Origin: Thermomonospora echinospora
Lineage (GTDB): Bacteria; Actinomycetota; Actinomycetes; Streptosporangiales; Streptosporangiaceae
Direction of reading: 5' to 3'
DNA: 37,224 nucleotides
NCBI RefSeq assembly: GCF_900108175.1
Contig: NZ_FNVO01000040.1
Location: forward strand, 1-37,224
This document shows positions 25,115 through 33,554 of the stretch, one piece after another. The translations under genes were made by a program, and so were the position numbers. Under the pieces are notes generated by a model, which ran no database searches, was not told where the DNA came from, and was given only the letters and a program-made list of their open reading frames with translations. Each line of letters starts with the position of its first letter. The stretch's first letter is position 1.

Positions 25115-25989
25115 CGGGCGTTCTCCGGCCGCGCCGACGAGTCGCGCATGCTGCGGGCGTCCATCCCGGCCAGCGAGTCGACGCCCACCTCGGCGTTGTG
25201 CGCGTGTGCGGCGTGGTGCAGGCCGAACACCGAGTCCATCCCGGCCCGCATGCCCTGCAGGTCCTCGGCCTGGTTGATCGCCTTCTTGGTCAGCGCCAGC
25301 CCGAAGCTCGGCATCTGGCTGATCCGCTCGGCGATCGCCAGGGTCGCCTGCTCCAGCTCCTGGTGGGGCACCACGTGGTTGACCATGCCGAGCTCATGGG
25401 CGCGGCGCGCCGGGACGCGGTCGCCGGTGTAGAGGAACTCCCGAGCGGCCCGCGGGTTCATCACCCACGGGTGGGCGAAGTACTCGACCCCGGGGATCCC
25501 CATCCGCACCACGGGGTCGGCGAAGAACGCGTCCTCGGAGGCCACGATGAAGTCGCAGGACCAGGCCAGCATGAGCCCGCCGGCGATGCACGCCCCCTGC
25601 ACCATGGCGATCATGGGCTTGGGGATCTCCCGCCACCGGCGGCACATGCCCAGGTAGACCTCGGCCTCGCGGGCCAGCCGCCGGTCCACGCCCTGCTTGC
25701 GGGTGTGGTCCCACCAGATCACGGCCTTGCGCTCGAACGACTCGTCGATGTCGCGGCCGGGGCTGCCGATGTCGTGACCGGCGCAGAAGTGCTTCCCGTT
25801 CCCGGCCAGCACGATCACCTTCACCTCGTCGTCGTCGACCGCGCGGGTGAACGCGGCGTCGAGGGCGTAGGTGACCTTGGAGTTCTGTGCGTTGCGGTAC
25901 TCGGGCCGGTTGAGGGTCACGAACGCGACCGTGCCGCGCCGCTCGTAGGTGACCACCTGCTCCTCGGCGGAGGTCTCCGCGCTGCTCAT
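25111..25989 (-). CDS. Enoyl-CoA hydratase/isomerase family protein
   Basis: 292 residues from ATG 25989 (ATG 25992 adjacent; GGGAG a few nt upstream). Crotonase-fold: FVTLNRPEYRNAQNS near the N-terminus, oxyanion segments GKHFCAGHDIGSPG and QGACIAGGLMLAWSCDFIVASEDAFFADPVVRMGIPGVEYFAHPW, and a C-terminal helical part ending in a charged tail. Long crotonases of this kind with an AGHDIGSPGRD motif occur in steroid clusters. The role is probably hydration of an enoyl-CoA made by FadE30 or FadE31/32. It leads the fadE31-33 operon and is divergent from fadE30 with a shared operator. I do not assign an EchA number. Confidence 0.85.
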   Translation of the reverse strand: MSSAETSAEEQVVTYERRGTVAFVTLNRPEYRNAQNSKVTYALDAAFTRAVDDDEVKVIVLAGNGKHFCAGHDIGSPGRDIDESFERKAVIWWDHTRKQGVDRRLAREAEVYLGMCRRWREIPKPMIAMVQGACIAGGLMLAWSCDFIVASEDAFFADPVVRMGIPGVEYFAHPWVMNPRAAREFLYTGDRVPARRAHELGMVNHVVPHQELEQATLAIAERISQMPSFGLALTKKAINQAEDLQGMRAGMDSVFGLHHAAHAHNAEVGVDSLAGMDARSMRDSSARPENAR

Positions 25990-26045
25990 CATCTTCTCCC
26001 GCTGATCGTCCGGTGAGCGGTCAACGGTCTTGCGCCGACTCACCT

Positions 26046-26059
26046 AACAAATGTTTGAT
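26046..26059. promoter_or_regulatory. KstR2-type operator (fadE30 / echA-fadE31-33)
   Basis: AACAAATGTTTGAT matches 11 of 12 half-site positions. It lies in the 140-bp gap between the divergent hydratase (start 25989) and fadE30 (start 26130). It can control both the minus-strand FadE31-33 operon and the long plus-strand operon beginning with fadE30. Confidence 0.75.
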
Positions 26060-26129
26060 TTGCTATCGTGCAGCGCGCGACGGACCGTCGCAACCCCTGT
26101 TCATCGGACACGCACGGCGGAGGACGGAT

Positions 26130-27308
26130 GTGGACCTGACGTACTCGGCGGCCGACGAGGCGTTCCGGCTCGAGGTCCGGGACTGGCTCGCCGCGCACCT
26201 GTCCGGCGACTTCGCCGAGCTGCGCGGGCTGGGCGGTCCCGGCCGGGAGAACCAGGCCTTCGACGAGCGGCTGGAGTGGGACCGATACCTCGGTGCCCAC
26301 GGCTGGACCTGCCTCGGCTGGCCGACCGAACACGGCGGACGCGGGTTGAGTCTGGCGCGCCAGATCATCTTCCACGAGGAGTACGCACGCGCGAACGCCC
26401 CCGCACGGGTCAACCACCTCGGCGAGGAACTGCTGGGACCGACGCTGATCGCGTTCGGCAGCCCGGAGCAGCGGCGTCGGTTCCTGCCCGAGATCGTCGC
26501 GGTCCGGGAACTGTGGTGCCAGGGGTACTCCGAGCCCGGTGCGGGCTCCGACCTGGCCTCGGTGGCGACCCGGGCACGGCTCGACGGGGATGAGTGGATC
26601 ATCGACGGCCAGAAGGTGTGGACGTCGCTGGCGCACCACGCGGACTGGTGCTTCGTCGTGGCCCGCACCGTTCCCGGCTCCCGCCGCCATGACGGCCTGT
26701 CGTACCTGCTGGTCCCCATGCGCCAGGACGGCGTCGAGGTCCGGCCCATCACCCAGCTCACCGGGACGTCGGAGTTCAACGAGGTGTACTTCGACGGCGC
26801 CCGCACCGAGGCGTCCCTCGTCGTCGGGACCCCTGGCGACGGCTGGAAGGTCGCCATGGCGACCCTCGGGTTCGAGCGCGGCATCTCCACCGTGGGACAG
26901 CAGATCGGCTTCGCCCGGGAACTCGACGCCGTGATCGACCTCGCCCGCCGCAACGGCGCCATCGACGACCCGGTGATCTGCGACCGCATCGCGCACGCCC
27001 GGATGGGCCTGGAGGCGATGCGGCTGCACGCCCTGCGCACCCTGGCGGGGGACGCCTCCACCGGGCCGGCGCAGGCCTCGGTGTCCAAGCTGGTCTGGGC
27101 CAACTGGCACCGCGGCCTTGGTGAACTGGCCATGCAGGTCGCGGGGGCGCCGTCGCTGGTCGTCCAGGCGTCGCCGTACGAGCTGGACGACCTGCAGCGC
27201 CTGTTCCTCTACAGCCGCTCCGACACCATCTACGGCGGCTCGAACGAGATCCAGCGGAACATCCTCGCCGAGCGTGTGCTCGGCCTGCCCAGGGAGGCCC
27301 GGCCGTGA
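26130..27308 (+). CDS. fadE30: FadE30, acyl-CoA dehydrogenase of HIP side chain
   Basis: 392 residues from GTG 26130 with GGAGGA 6 nt upstream; the frame opens at 26013 but that part covers the operator. It is very close to Rv3560c FadE30 throughout: LRGLGGPGRENQAFDERLEWDRYL, TCLGWPTEHGGRGLS, NHLGEELLGPTLIAFG, LWCQGYSEPGAGSDLASVATRA, KVWTSLAHHADWCFVVART, LVVGTPGDGWKVAMATLGFERG, SKLVWANWHRGLGELAM and the tail DTIYGGSNEIQRNILAERVLGLP. FadE30 introduces the alpha,beta double bond in the propionyl chain of 5-OH-HIP-CoA. It leads a plus-strand operon with 4-nt overlaps into an SDR and then fadA6. Confidence 0.93.
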   Translation: MDLTYSAADEAFRLEVRDWLAAHLSGDFAELRGLGGPGRENQAFDERLEWDRYLGAHGWTCLGWPTEHGGRGLSLARQIIFHEEYARANAPARVNHLGEELLGPTLIAFGSPEQRRRFLPEIVAVRELWCQGYSEPGAGSDLASVATRARLDGDEWIIDGQKVWTSLAHHADWCFVVARTVPGSRRHDGLSYLLVPMRQDGVEVRPITQLTGTSEFNEVYFDGARTEASLVVGTPGDGWKVAMATLGFERGISTVGQQIGFARELDAVIDLARRNGAIDDPVICDRIAHARMGLEAMRLHALRTLAGDASTGPAQASVSKLVWANWHRGLGELAMQVAGAPSLVVQASPYELDDLQRLFLYSRSDTIYGGSNEIQRNILAERVLGLPREARP

Positions 27309-28108
27309 CCACCCCCAAGACCGAACAGCCCGCCCCTGCCTACGTTCCCGGCCACCGACTGCTGGAGGACCGCACCGTGGTCGTCACCGCCGCCGCCGGG
27401 GCCGGCATCGGCTCGGCCGCCGTCCGGCGCTGCCTGGAGGAGGGGGCCCGCGCCGTCGTCCTCGGTGACACGCACGAACGCAGGCTCGCCGAGGCGGGGA
27501 AAGCGCTCGGCGAGGAGTTCGGCACCGACCGGGTGGCCGCCGTCCTCTGCGACGTCACCGACGAGTCGCAGGTGGCGGCGCTGCTGGAGGCGGCCGAACC
27601 GTTCGGCGGGGTGGACGTCATGATCAACAACGCTGGGCTGGGCGGCACCGTGTCCCTCCTCGACATGACCGACGAGCAGTGGAACAGGGTCCTCGACATC
27701 ACCCTCACCGGCACGTTCCGCTGCATCCGCGCAGTGGGCAGACGGATGGTCGAGGCGGGCCGCAAGGGCGTCATCGTCAACAACGCCTCGGTCATCGGAT
27801 GGCGCGCCCAGGAGGGCCAGGCCCACTACGCCGCAGCCAAGGCGGGCGTCATGGCGCTCACCCGATCCGCCGCCATGGACCTGGCCCCGTACGGAATCCG
27901 GGTGAACGCCGTCTCGCCGAGCCTGGCCATGCACCCGTTCCTGGCCAAGGTCACCACGGCGGAGTTCCTGGCGGAACTGAAGGCCGGGGAGGCGTTCGGG
28001 CGGGCCGCCGAACCGTGGGAGGTCGCCAACGTCATGGTCTTCCTGGCCAGCGACTACTCCTCCTACCTCACCGGCGAGGTCGTGTCGGTGAGCAGCCAGC
28101 ACCCCTGA
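27305..28108 (+). CDS. Short-chain dehydrogenase in the fadE30-fadA6 operon
   Basis: 267 residues from GTG 27305, overlapping the fadE30 stop; GGGAGG is 7 nt upstream. SDR features: TAAAGAGIGSAAVRRCLEEGA (a variant TGxxxGIG loop, with Ala-Ala in place of Gly-Gly), DVTDESQVAALL, MINNAGLGGTVSLLDMT, catalytic Ser and Y-x3-K in NNASVIGWRAQEGQAHYAAAKAG, RVNAVSPSLAMHPFL. SDR genes next to fadE30/fadA6 (Rv3548c/Rv3549c type) are known from KstR2 regulons, but their reaction is not settled. It likely oxidises a hydroxyacyl-CoA or the ring hydroxyl of an HIP intermediate. Confidence 0.85.
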   Translation: MTTPKTEQPAPAYVPGHRLLEDRTVVVTAAAGAGIGSAAVRRCLEEGARAVVLGDTHERRLAEAGKALGEEFGTDRVAAVLCDVTDESQVAALLEAAEPFGGVDVMINNAGLGGTVSLLDMTDEQWNRVLDITLTGTFRCIRAVGRRMVEAGRKGVIVNNASVIGWRAQEGQAHYAAAKAGVMALTRSAAMDLAPYGIRVNAVSPSLAMHPFLAKVTTAEFLAELKAGEAFGRAAEPWEVANVMVFLASDYSSYLTGEVVSVSSQHP

Positions 28109-28127
28109 TCCGCGAAGGAGACTCCAC

Positions 28128-29279
28128 ATGGCCGAGGCCTACATCATCGAGGCGGCCCGCACGCCCGTCGGCCGCCGGGGCGGCGCGCTCGCCGGCATCC
28201 ACTCCGCGGACCTGGGCGCCCACGTCATCTCCGCCCTCGTCGACCGCAGCGGCATCGACCCGGGCCGGGTCGATGACGTGATCTTCGGCTGCACCGACAC
28301 CGTCGGCTCGCAGGCCGGCGACATCGCCCGTACCGCCTGGCTGGTGGCCGGGATGCCCGACCATGTGCCCGGCGTGACCGTCGACCGGCAGTGCGGATCG
28401 GCCCAGCAGGCGGTGCACTTCGCCGCGCAGGGCGTGCTGTCCGGCACCGCCGACCTCATCGTCGCCGGCGGAGTACAGAACATGTCGGCGATCCCGATCT
28501 CGACCGCGATGGCGGTGGGAGAGCAGTTCGGCTTCACCACCCCGTTCGCCGAGTCGCCGGGATGGCTCGCCCGCTACGGGGACCAGGAGGTCTCCCAGTT
28601 CCGGGCCGCCGAGATGATCGCCGACAAGTGGGACATCTCCCGGGAGGAGATGGAGGAGTTCGCGCTCCGCAGCCACCGCCGGGCCATCACGGCGACCGAC
28701 GAGGGCAGGTTCGCCAAGGAGATCACGCCGATCGGCGGCATCTCCGCCGACGAGGGGCCACGCCGCGACACCAGCCTGGAGAAGATGGCCGCACTCCAGC
28801 CGCTCCGCGAGGGCGGACGGCTCACCGCGGCCCTCGCCAGCCAGATCAGCGACGGCGCGGCCGCGCTGCTGGTCGCCTCCGAACGGGCCGTCGCCGACCT
28901 CGGCCTGACGCCCCGCGCCCGGATCCACCACATCTCGGTGCGCGGCGACGACCCGGTGTGGATGCTGACCGGCCCGATCCCGGCGACACAGCACGCCCTC
29001 GAGCGGACCGGCATGTCGATCGACGACTTCGACCTCATCGAGGTGAACGAGGCGTTCGCGTCGGTCGTGCTCGCCTGGGCCAAGGAGACCGGAGCCGACC
29101 TGGACCGGGTCAACGTCAACGGCGGCGGGATCGCCCTGGGCCACCCCATCGGGGCCACCGGGGCCCGGCTGATGACGACGATGCTGCACGAACTGGAACG
29201 CCGCGGCGGACGCTACGCCCTCCAGACCATGTGCGAAGGCGGCGGCCAGGCCAACGTCACCGTCATCGAACGCCTCTGA
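28128..29279 (+). CDS. fadA6: FadA6, thiolase of ring C/D degradation
   Basis: 383 residues from ATG 28128 with AAGGAG upstream. The close match to Rv3556c FadA6 includes RTPVGRRGGALAGIHSADLGAHV, VTVDRQCGSAQQAVHFAAQGVLSGTADLIVAGGVQNMSAIPIS, EQFGFTTPFAES, DEGPRRDTSLEKMAALQPL, and GPIPATQHALERTGM. The nucleophile is Cys89 (DRQCGS), with His in GGGIALGHPIG and the second Cys in TMCEGGGQAN. FadA6 thiolytically cleaves a ring-opened 3-ketoacyl-CoA to give MOODA-CoA and acetyl-CoA. Part of the operon begun by fadE30. Confidence 0.93.
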   Translation: MAEAYIIEAARTPVGRRGGALAGIHSADLGAHVISALVDRSGIDPGRVDDVIFGCTDTVGSQAGDIARTAWLVAGMPDHVPGVTVDRQCGSAQQAVHFAAQGVLSGTADLIVAGGVQNMSAIPISTAMAVGEQFGFTTPFAESPGWLARYGDQEVSQFRAAEMIADKWDISREEMEEFALRSHRRAITATDEGRFAKEITPIGGISADEGPRRDTSLEKMAALQPLREGGRLTAALASQISDGAAALLVASERAVADLGLTPRARIHHISVRGDDPVWMLTGPIPATQHALERTGMSIDDFDLIEVNEAFASVVLAWAKETGADLDRVNVNGGGIALGHPIGATGARLMTTMLHELERRGGRYALQTMCEGGGQANVTVIERL

Positions 29280-29312
29280 CCACCATCCGCACATGCCGAG
29301 ACAGGAGAGACC

Positions 29313-30665
29313 ATGAACGACACCGGCCGTCAGATGCACCTCGCGGTCTTCGCACAGGGGCTGGGCGCGGCACAGTCGGTGTGGCGGTCCCCGCGAACGG
29401 AACCCGACAAGGTCCACACCCTCGGCCACTGGGCGCGGGTCGCCCAGGTGGCCGAGGAGGGCAAACTCGACGCGGTGTTCATCGCCGACGCCCTCAACCT
29501 GAGCACGTCGATCGGCTCCGACGCCACCGAACGACCCGACCCCATCGCCGTCCTGTCCGCGCTGTCGGCGGTGACCTCGCGCATCGGGCTGGTGGGGACC
29601 AGCTCCACGACGTACAACCAGCCGTTCACCGTGGCCCGTCAGTTCGCCACCCTCGACCACCTGAGCGGCGGCCGGGCCGGCTGGAACATCGTCACCACCG
29701 CGATCGCCGCGGCGGCCGGCAACTACGGCTCCGCCGAACTGCCCGAGCACGAGGCCCGCTACGAGCGGGCCGAGGAGTTCGTGGAAGTGGTCACCCGGCT
29801 GTGGGACGGCTGGCAGGAGGACGCGATCGTGCTGGACCGGGAGGCCGGTGTGTACGCCGACCTCGCCCGGATTCGGCGGCTCGACCACGAGGGCGGGCAT
29901 TTCACCGTCCGCGGTCCGCTGACCATCCCCCGGCCGCCGCAGGGATGGCCGCTGCTGGTGCAGGCCGGATCCTCACCGACCGGCATGAACCTGGCAGCCC
30001 GGTTCGCCGACATGGTGTTCACCACGCAGTTCGACATCAAGGACGCCAGGGCGTTCGTCGACCGGATGCGGGAACTGGTGACCGCCAAGGGACGCGACCC
30101 GTTCGCGGTCGCCGTCATGCCGGGCGTCACCCCGATCGTCGGCCGGACCGTTCAGGAGGCCCGGGACCTGGCCCGGGAGCTCGGAGACCTGGTGCGCCCG
30201 GAGGCGACGCTGGCCTTCATGCAGCAGATGTTCGGCGGGATCGACTTCACCGTCTACGACCTCGACGAGCCGTTCCCCGACGTCCGCGACCTCCTGCCGC
30301 CGCATGCCAGCGTCTCCCGGCCCCGGCTGTTCATGGCGATGGCCGAGGAGGAGGGGCTGACGCTGCGCCAGGTGGCGCAGCGGATCGGGCTCAGCACCGG
30401 CCACCGCTCCATCGTCGGGACCCCGGACCAGATCGCCGATGAACTGGCCACCTGGTTCACCGAGGAGGCCGCGGACGGCTTCAACCTGATGCCCGCCGAC
30501 CTGCCCAGAGGACTGGAGGACTTCGTGGAGGAGGTCGTCCCGCGACTGCAGGACCGAGGACTGTTCCGCAAGGAGTACACGGGGAGCACCCTGCGCGAGC
30601 ACCTCGGCGCTCCGGCGCCCGAGCCCGTTCACGGGAACGGCCCGTCCATGGCGGAGTCCAAGTGA
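29313..30665 (+). CDS. LLM-class (NtaA/SnaA/DszA family) flavin-dependent monooxygenase
   Basis: 450 residues from ATG 29313 with AGGAGAG upstream. It has the TIM-barrel bacterial-luciferase-like fold of the NtaA/SnaA/DszA type: FAQGLGAAQSVWRSPRTEPD, HWARVAQVAEEGKLDAVFIADALNLS, GTSSTTYNQPFTVARQFATLDHLSGGRAGWNIVTT, ARYERAEEFVEVVTRLWDGWQEDAIVLD, and GWPLLVQAGSSPTGMNLAARFADMVFT. This class uses FMNH2 from a separate reductase and does Baeyer-Villiger, C-N or C-S oxygenations. The reductase gene follows with a 4-nt overlap. Known HIP steps do not need such an enzyme, so it may oxygenate a side product or another steroid skeleton. The family is firm; the substrate is unknown. Confidence 0.88.
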   Translation: MNDTGRQMHLAVFAQGLGAAQSVWRSPRTEPDKVHTLGHWARVAQVAEEGKLDAVFIADALNLSTSIGSDATERPDPIAVLSALSAVTSRIGLVGTSSTTYNQPFTVARQFATLDHLSGGRAGWNIVTTAIAAAAGNYGSAELPEHEARYERAEEFVEVVTRLWDGWQEDAIVLDREAGVYADLARIRRLDHEGGHFTVRGPLTIPRPPQGWPLLVQAGSSPTGMNLAARFADMVFTTQFDIKDARAFVDRMRELVTAKGRDPFAVAVMPGVTPIVGRTVQEARDLARELGDLVRPEATLAFMQQMFGGIDFTVYDLDEPFPDVRDLLPPHASVSRPRLFMAMAEEEGLTLRQVAQRIGLSTGHRSIVGTPDQIADELATWFTEEAADGFNLMPADLPRGLEDFVEEVVPRLQDRGLFRKEYTGSTLREHLGAPAPEPVHGNGPSMAESK

Positions 30666-31855
30666 CCGGCCCGGCGGAGTCGTTCGACGCACGGCGGTTC
30701 CGCGAGGTCCTCGGCCACTATCCGACCGGAGTCGTCGTCATCACCGCGATCTCCGAGAGCGGGGCGCCGGTCGGGATGGTGGTCGGCTCGTTCACCTCCG
30801 TGTCGCTGGATCCGCCGCTGGTGGCCTTCCTGCCGAGCCGGACGTCCAACAGCTTCGCGCAACTGCGCACCGCCTCCTCGTTCTGCGTCAATGTGCTCGC
30901 CGCCGACCAGGAACAGGTCTGCCGGCAGTTCGCCGCCAAGACCGGCGACAAGTTCGCCGGCGTGGCCTGGCGGGCCGCCCCGTCGGGTGCACCCGTGCTG
31001 GAGGAGGCGGTCGCCTGGATCGACTGCGACTTCGACGACGTCCACGAGGCCGGTGACCACTTCATCGTGCTCGGCCGGGTCCGCGATCTGGGGATTCTGA
31101 ACCCGACGCCTCCACTGCTGTTCTTCCAGGGCGGGTACGGCGCGTTCTCGCCGGGGGCGCTCGTCGCGCCCTACGAGGGCGACCTGCTGAACCACATCCG
31201 GCTGGCGGACGCCGCCCGGGAGCACATGGAGCGGATCTCGGCCGAGCTGGAACTGGAGTGCTACGCCCAGGGCATCGTGGCGGACGAGCTCGTCATCGTC
31301 GCCGGTTCGGGAACGCAGCGGAGCACGGTGCGCGGGCACATCGGCCGCAGGATGCCGTTCGCCCCGCCGTACGGGGCGTTGTTCGTCGCAGGCCGTGGTC
31401 AGGAGGCGGTCGACGCCTGGCTGTCGCGGCGCAACCTGCCGCTGACCGACGAGGACCGCGACCACTACCGGGGGATGCTCCAGCGGGTGGCGGACCGTCG
31501 ATGGTCCATCGCGCTGCGGGCTCCCGAGCACGACGAGGTCTGGGACGAGATCGACCAGTTCTCCACAGCGCCCCGTACCCCCGGGTTGGAACGCCGCATG
31601 GGCGCGTTGCTGGAACGGCTGAAGGGCCACTACGAGCCCCAGGAGCTGGCCGGCGACGAACTCCACGACGTGCGGCTGCTGGGCGCCCCGGTCTACGGCC
31701 CGGACGGCAGCGTGGTGCAGGTCCTGGCCCTGTTCGGAATGCCCCCGCAGGCGGGCGTCGAGCAGATCGCCGCATGGCGGGACCGTCTGGCCCAGGCCGC
31801 CGACGCGGTCACCGCGGCGATCGGCGGTCGGGCACCGGACGCCCGCCGGCCATGA
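30662..31855 (+). CDS. Flavin reductase fused to an IclR-type effector-binding domain
   Basis: 397 residues from GTG 30662, overlapping the LLM monooxygenase stop. Residues 1-165 are a flavin reductase of the HsaB/HpaC type (YPTGVVVITAIS, MVVGSFTSVSLDPPLVAFLPS, SSFCVNVLAADQEQVC, DKFAGVAW, WIDCDFDDVHEAGDHFIVLGRV), including the GDH motif missing from the 2062 relic. Residues 180-390 look like the effector half of IclR regulators without any HTH: LVIVAGSG, HIGRRMPFAPPYGALFVAG, and LGAPVYGPDGSVVQVLALFG near the end. By analogy with the A. baumannii HPAH reductase, whose C-terminal MarR-like domain senses the oxygenase substrate, this domain may switch FMNH2 production on when substrate is present. 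The fusion is visible; the switch is inference. Confidence 0.85.
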   Translation: MTGPAESFDARRFREVLGHYPTGVVVITAISESGAPVGMVVGSFTSVSLDPPLVAFLPSRTSNSFAQLRTASSFCVNVLAADQEQVCRQFAAKTGDKFAGVAWRAAPSGAPVLEEAVAWIDCDFDDVHEAGDHFIVLGRVRDLGILNPTPPLLFFQGGYGAFSPGALVAPYEGDLLNHIRLADAAREHMERISAELELECYAQGIVADELVIVAGSGTQRSTVRGHIGRRMPFAPPYGALFVAGRGQEAVDAWLSRRNLPLTDEDRDHYRGMLQRVADRRWSIALRAPEHDEVWDEIDQFSTAPRTPGLERRMGALLERLKGHYEPQELAGDELHDVRLLGAPVYGPDGSVVQVLALFGMPPQAGVEQIAAWRDRLAQAADAVTAAIGGRAPDARRP

Positions 31856-31906
31856 ACGATCGGCCCGCGACAGGCGGGTCCATGCTTGATGAGGGAGATG
31901 GTCGCC

Positions 31907-32632
31907 ATGACCAGGGAACACGCGGTCGTCACCGGAGGCAGCAGCGGCATCGGCCTGGCGGTCGTACGGCGTCTGATGAAGCGGGGCCTGGCCGTGACGG
32001 TGCTGGACATGCAGCCGCCGCCGGACGACGGGCCGCAGGCGTTCCAGGTCGACGTGACCCGTGAACCGGACGTTCGGGCGGCCCTGGCCGAGGCCGCGCG
32101 GACGGCGGGAACACCGACACGGTTGGTGACCTGTCACGGCATCCGCGGTGAGTTCAAACCGGCCCTGGAGCTGAATCTGGACGCCTATCGGCGGGTGCTC
32201 GACGTTCACCTGGTCGGGACGCTGGTCACCGCGCGGTCGCTCGTCGCCGGGCTGCTGGCGGACGATGCCACCAACGGCGGGTCCATCGTGACGATCTCCT
32301 CGACGACGGCCTACGGGGGATGGGCCAACCAGGCCGACTACGGTGTCGCCAAGGCCGCCGTCGAGCAGCTCACCCAGAACCTGGCGATCGAGTGGGCCCC
32401 CCTCGGCGTCCGGGTCAACGCGGTCGCCCCGGGACACACCCTGACCCCGATGGTCCAGGAGATGGTCGATCAGGGGTACGACCTGTCGGCGACCGAGGCG
32501 CGGATGCCGCTGGGCCGGCTGTGCACCCCGGACGAGATGGCCGCCGCGATCGAGTTCCTGCTGCTCGACGCCACGTTCTCGACGGGTGTGCGGATGCCGG
32601 TGGACGGCGGGTGGACGGCGGTGGGCAAGTGA
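31907..32632 (+). CDS. Short-chain dehydrogenase (putative hydroxysteroid dehydrogenase)
   Basis: 241 residues from ATG 31907, 9 nt after GAGGGAG; TTG 31886, ATG 31889 and ATG 31898 are earlier in-frame choices. SDR with VTGGSSGIGLAVVRRL, DVTREPDVRAAL, and catalytic Ser, Tyr and Lys in SSTTAYGGWANQADYGVAKAAVEQ. The usual NNAG segment reads TCHGIRGE, so the structural Asn is replaced by Cys, an odd feature for an otherwise intact SDR. The C-terminus (ATFSTGVRMPVDGGWTAV) is normal. It is coupled to the aldo/keto reductase downstream (GTGA overlap) and lies 5' of two ketosteroid dehydrogenases; a 3-hydroxysteroid dehydrogenase role is reasonable but unproven. Confidence 0.83.
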   Translation: MTREHAVVTGGSSGIGLAVVRRLMKRGLAVTVLDMQPPPDDGPQAFQVDVTREPDVRAALAEAARTAGTPTRLVTCHGIRGEFKPALELNLDAYRRVLDVHLVGTLVTARSLVAGLLADDATNGGSIVTISSTTAYGGWANQADYGVAKAAVEQLTQNLAIEWAPLGVRVNAVAPGHTLTPMVQEMVDQGYDLSATEARMPLGRLCTPDEMAAAIEFLLLDATFSTGVRMPVDGGWTAVGK

Positions 32633-33516
32633 TCGGCCACGGCGCGACCCGCCGGATCGGGGATCTGGAGGTCTCCGCGATCGGGCTGGGGGCGATGACC
32701 CTGACCCAGGTGCCCGGCTACGACGCCGAACGCGGCGTCCGGACCGTGCACGCCGCCCTGGACGCGGGCGTCACCCTGATCGACACCGCCGACGTGTACG
32801 GCCCGGCGGGCGGCGACTACGGCGTGAACGAGCTCGCGGTCGCCGAGGCGCTGCGGCGCTACCCCGGCTCTACCGAGCGCGTCGTGGTGGCCACCAAGGG
32901 AGGCCACGTGCGGTTCTTCGACACCGACACGTGGTCGATCGACGGCCGGCCCGAGTATCTGCGCCGCGCCTGCGAGGCGTCCCTGCGCCGGCTCGGCTTG
33001 GAGACCCTTCCGCTGTACCTGCACCATCGCCCCGACCCCAAGATCCCCTATGCGGAGAGCATGGGCGGGCTGAAGGAGTTGTACGACAAGGGGCTCGTGC
33101 AGCGAGTGGGCATCTCCAACGTGAGCGTGGAGCAGGTCAGGCTGGCCCACGAGATCCTCGGTCCGGCCCTGGTGGCGGTCGAGAACGAGTACTCGCCCCG
33201 CGCCAGGGACGGCGAGCCCGTCATTGAGCTGTGCGAAGACCTCGGCCTGGCCTTCCTGTCCTGGGGGCCGTTGGGTGGTATGCGCGGGGCCAAGGACCTG
33301 GGATCGGCGTTCGGGGCCTTCGGCGACGTGGCGGCCGCCCGCGGGGTGAGCCCCCAGCGGATCGCCCTGGCCTGGCAGATGCACAGGTCCCCGGCGATCA
33401 TCCCGATCCCGGGCGCGAGCCGGCCCGAGTCCATCCTCGACTCGCTGGCCGCCACCGACCTCGACCTCACACCCGAAGAACTCCAACGGCTGGACCGGAC
33501 GCCCCGGTCCGCATGA
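32629..33516 (+). CDS. Aldo/keto reductase
   Basis: 295 residues from GTG 32629, overlapping the SDR stop. The AKR catalytic tetrad can be placed: Asp and Tyr in DTADVYGP, Lys in VVVATKGGH and His in LYLHHRPDP. The (beta/alpha)8 barrel is complete with GISNVSVEQ, NEYSPRARD and the C-terminal NADP segment IPIPGASRPESILDSL. It resembles the YghZ/Tas group of broad AKRs. With the neighbouring SDR it may interconvert steroid 3-keto and 3-hydroxy groups, feeding the KstD enzymes that follow. This is inferred from position; no steroid-specific motif is seen. Confidence 0.85.
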   Translation: MIGHGATRRIGDLEVSAIGLGAMTLTQVPGYDAERGVRTVHAALDAGVTLIDTADVYGPAGGDYGVNELAVAEALRRYPGSTERVVVATKGGHVRFFDTDTWSIDGRPEYLRRACEASLRRLGLETLPLYLHHRPDPKIPYAESMGGLKELYDKGLVQRVGISNVSVEQVRLAHEILGPALVAVENEYSPRARDGEPVIELCEDLGLAFLSWGPLGGMRGAKDLGSAFGAFGDVAAARGVSPQRIALAWQMHRSPAIIPIPGASRPESILDSLAATDLDLTPEELQRLDRTPRSA

Positions 33517-33554
33517 CGACTCCGCCCCATCCCCCGGAGACGAAGGAGAGACAG

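Noticed and set aside
28068-29900. A 610-residue minus-strand open frame across fadA6.
   Set aside because: It is antisense to FadA6 and the LLM gene, both strongly conserved; the translation is compositionally biased with no domain.
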